Below, one piece after another: positions 1 to 5,697 of a stretch of 5,697 bases of DNA. The stretch covers positions 1 to 5,697 of the forward strand of contig JAFNVE010000114.1 of NCBI GenBank assembly GCA_017379955.1. Reading direction: 5' to 3'. Each line of letters opens with the position of its first letter. Position 1 is the first letter of the stretch. Source of the DNA: Tidjanibacter sp. (GTDB lineage Bacteria > Bacteroidota > Bacteroidia > Bacteroidales > Rikenellaceae). The translations under genes and the position numbers were made by a program. Below the pieces are notes generated by a model. It had not been told where the DNA came from. It saw only the letters and a list, made by a program, of their open reading frames with translations, and made no database searches.

Positions 1-197
1 ACAAAATTGTGTATAAATTTATTAAAAAAAACACATTTTTTTGTTGCAGATTAATTATTAATTGCTATGTAGAATTTTCTGTTTTTGGGACTGAAATTGC
101 TAACTTACTGAAACAGTGAATTGAACGAAACAAGGCGAAAAACGATAAATAATTTTAATTGAAAATATAAAACATTATAAATTTAATCAATAGTATT
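1..197 (+). promoter_or_regulatory. AT-rich leader and presumed promoter region of the phospho-sugar mutase gene
   Basis: This stretch has no convincing open frame and is very rich in A and T, as expected for a Bacteroidota promoter and 5' untranslated region. The phylum's promoters use a TTTG box near -33 and TAnnTTTG near -7. No full match is present. The best partial ones are TAATTTTA at 150-157, which matches five of the six fixed -7 bases but has no TTTG at the right distance, and TTTG at 40-43 followed 22 bases later by the poorer TATGTAGA at 66-73. There is no Shine-Dalgarno sequence before the ATG at 198; the preceding 40 bases are almost all A and T, which should keep the start unstructured. 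That a promoter lies here is inferred from the position of the gene. The exact start site is not resolved. Confidence 0.35.
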
Positions 198-1940
198 ATG
201 AATCAGCAGATTGACGAAAATGTATTGAAAAAGGCGCAACTTTGGCTTGACGGTAACTACGACGAAAAGACCAAAGAGCAGATTCGCAACCTTATGGAAA
301 ATGATCCCAAGGAACTTAGCGAAAGTTTCTATCAGGACTTGGAGTTTGGTACAGGTGGTTTGCGTGGTATTCTGGGCGTAGGTACCAACCGTATGAACGT
401 CTATACAGTAGGTATGGCAACTCAGGGATTGGCTAACTACTTAAAGAAATGCTTTGAGGGTGAGGAGATTAAGGTTGCTGTAAGCCACGACTCGCGTCAT
501 ATGAGCCGTGAGTTTGCAGAGCGCACTGCCGATATTTTTGCATCAAATGGCTTTAAGGTATATCTCTTTGACTCGCTTCGCCCCACTCCCGAGCTTAGTT
601 TTGCAATTCGTGAGTTGGGTTGCAAGAGTGGTGTTATGGTTACCGCATCGCACAACCCCAAGGAGTACAACGGCTACAAAGCATATTGGGATGATGGCTC
701 GCAGGTGATTGCACCTCACGACCAGAACATCATCAACGAGGTTGCTAAGATTACCTCGGTAGATCAGATTGAGCTTGGCAAGAACCCTGAGAACGTAGAG
801 ATTATCGGCGAGGAGTTCGACAAGATTTATCTTGAGAAGGTTGCTGCTCTGTCGCTCTCGCCCGAGGCTATTGCCGCCAACAGCGATATGAAGATTGTCT
901 ACTCGCCTATGCACGGCTGTGGCCACCGTTTGGTACCCGCTGCGTTGAAGAGATTTGGTTTCACCAATGTCAGCGTCGTTAAGGAGCAGGCTGTTATTGA
1001 TGGTGACTTCCCCACCGTTGCTTCGCCCAACCCCGAGGAGAAGGCTACTATGAAGATGGCGTTCGAGCAGGGTGTTCGTGAGGGTGCTGAGATTATTATG
1101 GCTACCGACCCCGATGCAGACCGCGTAGGTATCGCACTGCCCGACGGTAAGGGTAACTATGTATTGCTCAACGGCAACCAGACTTGCGTACTCTATACCT
1201 ATTATTTATGCCGTCGCTGGAAGGAGCTTGGCAAACTCAATGGCCACCAGTATATCGTTAAGACTATCGTGACTACTGAGATGATGCGCGACGTTGCAGA
1301 GAGCTTCGGCCTCAAATGCTTCGACTGCCTCACCGGTTTCAAGAATATAGCTAAGATTATTCGCCAGCAGGAGGCTCTGGGTGAGCAGTATGTTGGTGGC
1401 GGCGAAGAGAGTTTCGGTTATCTGGCTGAGGACTTTGTTCGCGACAAGGATGCTGTTTCGGCTTGTGCTTTGGCTGCCGAGGCTGCTGCTTGGGCTAAGA
1501 GCATCGGCACTACCCTCTACGACCTGATGCAGGAACTCTATGTTGAGTATGGCTTCTACAAGGAGGGTCTTGTTTCGGTTGTTCGCAAGGGCCAGGAGGG
1601 TCAGAAGGAGATTCAGCAGTTGATGGTTAACTATCGCCAGAATCCTCCTCGTATGATTTGTGGCTCGCTCGTTGTTAAGGTGCGCGACTACCAGAGCCGC
1701 GAGGAGCTCGATATGACCACTGCAAAGGTTACTCCTTTGGCAATTGACCGCTCCAATGTATTGCAGTTCCTCACTGCCGATAAGACCATTATTTCGGTAC
1801 GTCCTTCGGGCACTGAGCCTAAGATTAAATACTACTTTGGTGTCTACGAGCCTCTGGCTTCGCTGGACGAGTACGACGCAATTGCAGAGAAACTCGACAC
1901 CAAGATTGAGCAGATGAAACAGGAATTGAACTTGATTTAA
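198..1940 (+). CDS. Phospho-sugar mutase (phosphoglucomutase/phosphomannomutase family)
   Basis: This 580-residue cytoplasmic enzyme of the alpha-D-phosphohexomutase superfamily interconverts hexose 1-phosphate and 6-phosphate through a phosphoserine enzyme and a bisphosphate intermediate, linking glycolysis to polysaccharide and nucleotide-sugar synthesis. All four active-site elements are present and in order. They are the phosphoserine loop TASHNP with Ser151, the magnesium loop DPDADR with Asp304, Asp306 and Asp308, the sugar-recognition loop GEES at 402-405, and the phosphate-binding loop RPSGTEPK at 535-542 in the C-terminal domain. The N-terminal stretch FGTGGLRG at 50-57 is also typical. 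The length fits the long subfamily of Bacillus PgcA and eukaryotic PGM2 (about 560-620 residues), not the 450-residue PMM/GlmM type. The ATG at 198 gives the expected N-terminus. The gene appears to be a single unit ended by the hairpin at 1959. Glucose versus mannose preference (or phosphopentomutase activity, as in PGM2) cannot be decided from sequence. Confidence 0.96.
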   Translation: MNQQIDENVLKKAQLWLDGNYDEKTKEQIRNLMENDPKELSESFYQDLEFGTGGLRGILGVGTNRMNVYTVGMATQGLANYLKKCFEGEEIKVAVSHDSRHMSREFAERTADIFASNGFKVYLFDSLRPTPELSFAIRELGCKSGVMVTASHNPKEYNGYKAYWDDGSQVIAPHDQNIINEVAKITSVDQIELGKNPENVEIIGEEFDKIYLEKVAALSLSPEAIAANSDMKIVYSPMHGCGHRLVPAALKRFGFTNVSVVKEQAVIDGDFPTVASPNPEEKATMKMAFEQGVREGAEIIMATDPDADRVGIALPDGKGNYVLLNGNQTCVLYTYYLCRRWKELGKLNGHQYIVKTIVTTEMMRDVAESFGLKCFDCLTGFKNIAKIIRQQEALGEQYVGGGEESFGYLAEDFVRDKDAVSACALAAEAAAWAKSIGTTLYDLMQELYVEYGFYKEGLVSVVRKGQEGQKEIQQLMVNYRQNPPRMICGSLVVKVRDYQSREELDMTTAKVTPLAIDRSNVLQFLTADKTIISVRPSGTEPKIKYYFGVYEPLASLDEYDAIAEKLDTKIEQMKQELNLI

Positions 1941-1958
1941 TGATTTCAGCTGACTAAT

Positions 1959-1997
1959 AAAAGAGAGCAATAGCGATATTGCTCTCTTTTTTGTTTT
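1959..1997 (+). terminator. Rho-independent terminator of the mutase gene, possibly acting in both directions
   Basis: A perfect 14-base-pair stem pairs 1959-1972 with 1977-1990 around the tetraloop GCGA, which fits the stable GNRA class. On the plus strand the stem runs into a T tract (six T at 1987-1992, then G and four T). It begins 18 bases after the mutase stop codon. Read on the minus strand, the same hairpin is followed by only four T, then A and two T. It could therefore also stop transcription of the converging methyltransferase gene, whose stop is at 2017, but probably less efficiently. No other terminator candidate lies in the 76-base gap. Confidence 0.88.
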
Positions 1998-2016
1998 ACA
2001 CAGAGCCGTACACAAT

Positions 2017-2682
2017 CTATTCTCTGTTATCTGTACTCTGAACTCTGATAATATTGATTCCGTCGCGCAGGGGAATAATCACATTTTCCACCCTCGGGTC
2101 GTCCTGCACCATACGATTGAACTCGATAATGCCCTGGGTATGTCGGTCGCCACTATGCACATCCTCAACAACCTTGCCATACCATAAGATATTGTCTGCC
2201 AGCAGATAAGTACCACTATGCACCTTAGCCTTTCCCCCACCATCGCCCATCAGCAGTCGGTAGTAGTCGGGATATTGGCGTTTGTCGCCATCGATAAATA
2301 CGAGGTCGTACTCTCCCTCCAAAGTGGGGATAATGTCGAGTGCCGAGCCGATATGTTGACGAATCCTTTCCCCATAGGGCGAGCGTTCGAAAAACGAGGC
2401 GGCGAACTCCTCAATCTCCTCCTCAATCTCGATGGTGTCAATCACCCCACCCTCCTCCAAGCCCTCGGCCATACATAGTGCCGAATAGCCGGTATAGGTG
2501 CCAATCTCCAAAATTCGCTTGGGGCGTAACATCTGCACAAGCAGTTTTAGAAAACGTCCCTGAATGTGCCCGGAGAGCATCTGAGGCTGGGTAATCTGCA
2601 AATTGGTCTCGCGCTCCAACTCGGCCAACAGCTCCGACTCGGGCGAGGTATGCGCATTGATATATCGTTCAAGTTCAGTCAT
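2017..2682 (-). CDS. Class I SAM-dependent O-methyltransferase (COMT/caffeoyl-CoA type)
   Basis: This 221-residue soluble enzyme is predicted to transfer a methyl group from S-adenosylmethionine to a hydroxyl, probably of a catechol-like small molecule, using a divalent metal. The fold is a single Rossmann methyltransferase domain. SAM motif I is LEIGTYTGYS at 58-67 and an acidic stretch follows the next strand at 85-89. The metal ligands are Asp131 in FIDGDK, with Lys134, and Asp163-Asn164 in ADN; they match Asp141, Lys144, Asp169 and Asn170 of mammalian COMT. The frame is open upstream to a TTG at 2700, but I chose the ATG at 2682 because the family begins MxELExYI and this ATG sits 4 bases after the peptidase stop, with a weak GGGA just before it. 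There are about six extra residues near 146-156. The natural substrate is unknown; such genes are often annotated only as O-methyltransferase. Confidence 0.93.
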   Translation of the reverse strand: MTELERYINAHTSPESELLAELERETNLQITQPQMLSGHIQGRFLKLLVQMLRPKRILEIGTYTGYSALCMAEGLEEGGVIDTIEIEEEIEEFAASFFERSPYGERIRQHIGSALDIIPTLEGEYDLVFIDGDKRQYPDYYRLLMGDGGGKAKVHSGTYLLADNILWYGKVVEDVHSGDRHTQGIIEFNRMVQDDPRVENVIIPLRDGINIIRVQSTDNRE

Positions 2683-2686
2683 ATCC

Positions 2687-3922
2687 CTATCTATAAACAA
2701 GCATCGAAAGATTTTTGAACATTTCGGTCGCTACATCTACTAACTCCATTGCTGTAAGTGAATTAACTCTATCTGCAATCTCCTGCTGGCTATCCACTGT
2801 GCCAAAGGCCAGATAACTACGCCCTACACCCAACATATAACCCTCGGCATTTTCTCCCGATATTGCAAACTGCCCCAAGAACTGACGCTTGGCGATTTGC
2901 AATCTGCGAGGTGTTAGCGGTTTCTCGCACAGCTCCTGCAACTGCCTCATTACCAACTGCTGACACTTTTCGGTGCGCTCCTTATCCGAACTGAAATAGA
3001 TAGTGAAGTTACCACAATCGCTCATAGGGGTATAGGCGGCCTCTACAGCATACGAGAGGGCGTTCTTCTCGCGCAGAAGCACATTGAGCAGCGAGTTAGC
3101 CGAAGGACCACCAAGTATATTGGTGAGCAACACCATAGGCAACCTCTTCTCCGAGCGCAGGTCATAACCACGACCGCCAATTATGCAGTGGGATTGGTGA
3201 GTGCCACGCTGACGAAGGGTCTCAAATGGCTCAACAGGAGCGGGTGCTGTGCGCTCGAAGGTGCGAAGATTGGCACTCTCGGGAGCCAAATATCGCTCAA
3301 TGGTCCTCACAAATTGGCTCTCACTGATGTTCCCCGTCACTGAAAATACCATCTGGTTGGTATTGTAAGTTCGTGCTACAAAGTCACTTAACTCCTTGCT
3401 GTGTATCTTGCGAAGTGTCGCCTTACTGCCAAGAATATTGTGTCCCAATTCCGAGCCTGCAAAGAGCAGGTCCTCCCAATCGTCGAAGATTCTCTCGGCG
3501 GGAGTATCCTTGTAGAGATTGATTTCGTCAAAGATAACCTCCTTCTCCATCTCAACTTCGTGCTCGGGAAATGTGGAGTGAAATATCACATCTACAAGCA
3601 GTTCCACAGCCTTAGCAAAGTCGCGTTTGAGGCTTGTGGCGTAGATTACCGTCTCCTCCTTTGCTGTATAGGCATTGAGTTCGCCACCCAGATTCTCCAA
3701 TCGACAATTGATATGGTGCGCTTTGCGGTGGGTTGTCCCCTTGAAGATATTGTGCTCCACCATATGGGCAATGCCGAACTCCCCGCTACGCTCATCACGA
3801 GTGCCGGTGTTGATAGTCATCGCGCAATGAACAACGGGTGACGAGGTGCGTTTAAGGATTGTACGCACTCCGTTAGGCAGGGTATATGTAAAAAACTCTC
3901 CCGACATATTCTCGCTAATCAT
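2687..3922 (-). CDS. M16 family zinc metallopeptidase (pitrilysin/processing-peptidase-like)
   Basis: This 411-residue protein has the two-domain layout of the M16B peptidases, which close around unfolded peptides as dimers. The N-terminal catalytic domain carries the inverted zinc motif HMVEH at 53-57. His53 and His57 are zinc ligands, Glu56 is the catalytic base, and Glu133 (in the stretch VIFDEINLYKD) is the third ligand, 76 residues after His57. The C-terminal domain holds the substrate-binding Arg284/Tyr291 pair in REKNALSY, with the spacing seen in insulysin. It is therefore predicted to be active, not a degenerate partner subunit. No signal peptide or membrane segment is visible, so it is probably cytoplasmic. 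The ATG at 3922 overlaps the end of uvrA by 8 bases and has AAAAGG about 5 bases upstream; Met6 is a possible later start. Asn58 follows the zinc motif where a hydrophobic residue is more usual. The substrate is unknown. Confidence 0.94.
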   Translation of the reverse strand: MISENMSGEFFTYTLPNGVRTILKRTSSPVVHCAMTINTGTRDERSGEFGIAHMVEHNIFKGTTHRKAHHINCRLENLGGELNAYTAKEETVIYATSLKRDFAKAVELLVDVIFHSTFPEHEVEMEKEVIFDEINLYKDTPAERIFDDWEDLLFAGSELGHNILGSKATLRKIHSKELSDFVARTYNTNQMVFSVTGNISESQFVRTIERYLAPESANLRTFERTAPAPVEPFETLRQRGTHQSHCIIGGRGYDLRSEKRLPMVLLTNILGGPSANSLLNVLLREKNALSYAVEAAYTPMSDCGNFTIYFSSDKERTEKCQQLVMRQLQELCEKPLTPRRLQIAKRQFLGQFAISGENAEGYMLGVGRSYLAFGTVDSQQEIADRVNSLTAMELVDVATEMFKNLSMLVYR

Positions 3923-5697
3923 TATTGCCTTTTAATCTCTCTTTCAAGAACTTACCCGTATAACTATCCTTACAATCGGTAGCCTCCATCGGCACTCCCT
4001 CATAAACTAATTGACCTCCTGCATCACCAGCCTCAGGACCGAGGTCGATTAACCAGTCGGCACACTTGATGACGTCCAGATTATGCTCCACAACGACAAT
4101 CGTGTGCCCCTTCTCAATCAGCGCATCAAAGGCACGGAGCAGTTTCTGAATATCGTGCATATGCAGCCCCGTTGTCGGCTCGTCGAAGATAAACATTGTG
4201 CTCTCTGTGCGCCCCTCTTTAAGCAGGAACGAAGCAAGTTTGATACGCTGCAACTCACCTCCCGAAAGAGTAGAGGTAGATTGACCTAACTTAATGTAGC
4301 CCAATCCAATAGTTTGCAGCACTGAGAGTATCTCAACGATATTTCGGTTGGTTGCACTATTATCCTGTCCAAAGAACTCAACTGCCTCATCCACAGTCAT
4401 CTCCAACACCTCGTAGATATTCTTATCGCGGTAGCGTACCTCCAAGACCTCCTCCTTGAATCGTTTACCGCCACAATGCTCACAGGTGAGCACCACATCT
4501 GCCATAAACTGCATCTCCACCTTGATAACTCCCTCACCAGCACACTCTTCGCATCGGCCACCTGCCGAGTTAAACGAGAAGTGCCCTTGCGAGAGTCCAT
4601 TGTGGACAGCATAGGGTTGAGAGGCATATAATTTGCGTATCTCGTTGTATACCTTAGTGTAAGTTGCTGGGTTAGAGCGCAGTGACTTGCTGATAGGATT
4701 CTGGTCTATCAACTCAACACGTTTAACGAGCGAAACATCACCCGCAAGCGACTCGTAATCACCTGGTTTTAGGCTTGTTTCATCAATGGCTCGTTTGAGT
4801 GCAGGGTAGAGAATAGTGTTTACCAACGACGACTTACCACTACCGCTAACGCCTGTAACACAAGTCATTACACCGAGCGGGAAACGGACATTTATTCCTT
4901 TCAGGTTGTTCTCTCGGGCACCTCGAACCTCGACAAAACTACTCCATCCGCGCGGGCTCTTAGGAGGTGCAATCTCCCTGCGACCACAGAGATAGTCAGC
5001 CGTAAGGCTCTCACTCTCACCTAACAAACCATCGGGCGTACCTGCAAAGACAATCTCACCACCCTTACTACCTGCCCTCGGGCCAACATCGACAATATAG
5101 TCTGCCGCACGAATAACCTCCTCCTCGTGCTCCACGACAATCACCGTATTGCCCAAGTCGCGCAACTCTTTGAGCACCTTAATTAGTCGGTGGGTATCTC
5201 TCGGGTGCAGACCAATGCTCGGCTCATCGAGGATGTAGAGCGAGCCGGTGAGCGTACTGCCGAGCGATGTTGCAAGGTTAATTCGCTGACTCTCACCACC
5301 CGACAGCGTAGCCGATAGACGGTCGAGAGTAAGATATCCCAAGCCAACATCAGCCAGATATTTCAACCTGCTACGCACCTCGGCAAGGATTCTGCGCGAA
5401 GCCTCATTATCGTAACGGTCGAGAGTAACTGTGTCGAAGAAGAGAATAAGTTCATCGACAGGCATTGTCACCAATTCGGCAATGTTCTTACCGCCAACCT
5501 TTACACATAGTGCCTCAGGACGCAGACGAGTACCACCGCACTTGGGGCAAATTGTCTTACCCGTATAGCGCGAGAGCATAACCCTGTATTGTACTTTGTA
5601 TCGCTCCTTTTCCAGATGAGCAAAGAAGGCATTAAGTCCCTCAAAGTATTCATTACCAGTCCATAGCAGTCGTTTCTCTTGTTGCGAGAGGTCGTGA
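3915..5697 (-). CDS. uvrA: Excinuclease ABC subunit UvrA or UvrA-like paralogue, C-terminal part (5' end outside window)
   Basis: UvrA is the dimeric ABC ATPase that scans DNA for bulky lesions and loads UvrB in nucleotide excision repair. The frame is open to the window edge, so the ATG at 5579 is internal; 593 residues are visible, roughly the last two thirds of a usual 930-950. In visible numbering, the fragment has the CPKC pair at 50-53, the NBD I signature LSGGES at 131-136 with Walker B LYILDEP ending in Asp157-Glu158, the NBD II Walker A GVSGSGKS at 282-289, and a zinc finger with Cys382, 385, 405 and 408 (C-X2-C-X19-C-X2-C, identical spacing to E. coli). Then follow the signature LSGGEL from 477, Walker B MFIFDEP (Asp505-Glu506) and the H-loop His538. 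All visible elements are intact. NBD I Walker A and the UvrB-binding and insertion domains lie outside the window, so UvrB partnership cannot be judged. It leads a tight cluster with the peptidase and methyltransferase. Confidence 0.95.
   Translation of the reverse strand, partial: HDLSQQEKRLLWTGNEYFEGLNAFFAHLEKERYKVQYRVMLSRYTGKTICPKCGGTRLRPEALCVKVGGKNIAELVTMPVDELILFFDTVTLDRYDNEASRRILAEVRSRLKYLADVGLGYLTLDRLSATLSGGESQRINLATSLGSTLTGSLYILDEPSIGLHPRDTHRLIKVLKELRDLGNTVIVVEHEEEVIRAADYIVDVGPRAGSKGGEIVFAGTPDGLLGESESLTADYLCGRREIAPPKSPRGWSSFVEVRGARENNLKGINVRFPLGVMTCVTGVSGSGKSSLVNTILYPALKRAIDETSLKPGDYESLAGDVSLVKRVELIDQNPISKSLRSNPATYTKVYNEIRKLYASQPYAVHNGLSQGHFSFNSAGGRCEECAGEGVIKVEMQFMADVVLTCEHCGGKRFKEEVLEVRYRDKNIYEVLEMTVDEAVEFFGQDNSATNRNIVEILSVLQTIGLGYIKLGQSTSTLSGGELQRIKLASFLLKEGRTESTMFIFDEPTTGLHMHDIQKLLRAFDALIEKGHTIVVVEHNLDVIKCADWLIDLGPEAGDAGGQLVYEGVPMEATDCKDSYTGKFLKERLKGNND

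Noticed and set aside
24..42. A-run/T-run inverted repeat that might be a terminator of an upstream gene
   Set aside because: It is eight A, CACA and seven T with no GC pairs in the stem. In such AT-rich DNA it is expected by chance, and no upstream gene is visible.
1206..2015. Long minus-strand open frame (269 codons) antisense to the mutase gene
   Set aside because: It lies opposite a gene with complete family motifs, its translation has no recognisable domain, and it runs through the terminator. It is a by-product of the codon bias of the mutase gene.
2001..2048. Repeated CTCTG/CAGAG words and a broken CAGAG..GTAC / GTAC..TCTG inverted repeat
   Set aside because: The copies are short and irregular, and partly encode the methyltransferase C-terminus. 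They do not form a convincing repeat element.
2683..2700. TTG at 2700 as the methyltransferase start
   Set aside because: It would add six residues lying within the end of the peptidase gene. The ATG at 2682 gives the family's usual N-terminus and a standard 4-base operon spacing.
3401..3841. Plus-strand open frame (146 codons) antisense to the M16 peptidase gene
   Set aside because: It is opposite the conserved catalytic region of the peptidase, shows no domain, and has no leader or ribosome site of its own. The same holds for the shorter frames at 508-708, 543-926, 2218-2478, 2250-2441, 2340-2594, 4083-4289 and 4397-4627.
5577..5579. ATG at 5579 as the true start of the UvrA protein
   Set aside because: The frame stays open to the window edge, and the 39 residues upstream (including LNAFFAHLEKERYKVQYRV) are typical UvrA sequence leading into the CPKC motif. 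The ATG is internal.

Overview
The window looks like ordinary chromosome from a member of the Bacteroidota, most likely order Bacteroidales. All four proteins read like Bacteroidales versions of their families. Coding DNA is of moderate GC, the leader at 1-197 is very AT-rich, and the start codons lack strong Shine-Dalgarno sequences, which is usual in this phylum. The genus cannot be told from the sequence alone.

Layout: an AT-rich leader (1-197) precedes a complete plus-strand gene for a phospho-sugar mutase of the phosphoglucomutase/phosphomannomutase family (198-1940). A strong intrinsic terminator (1959-1997) lies in the 76-base gap where this gene converges with a minus-strand cluster. 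In its own direction the cluster reads uvrA (window end to 3915; its 5' part is outside the window), an M16 zinc peptidase (3922-2687) and a class I SAM-dependent O-methyltransferase (2682-2017). The uvrA and peptidase frames overlap by 8 bases. The methyltransferase ATG lies 4 bases after the peptidase stop, so the three are almost certainly one transcript, with its promoter outside the window.

Function: the mutase interconverts hexose 1- and 6-phosphates, feeding glycolysis and nucleotide-sugar synthesis. UvrA is the damage-recognition ATPase of nucleotide excision repair, although this copy may be one of the extra UvrA paralogues found in this phylum. The peptidase and methyltransferase have intact catalytic motifs but unknown substrates, and no shared pathway with UvrA is evident. 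No mobile element, CRISPR array, RNA gene or clearly new system was seen. The main points for a second look are the class of the UvrA, the tight three-gene coupling, a small insertion in the methyltransferase, and a sharp synonymous-codon shift at the start of the mutase gene.
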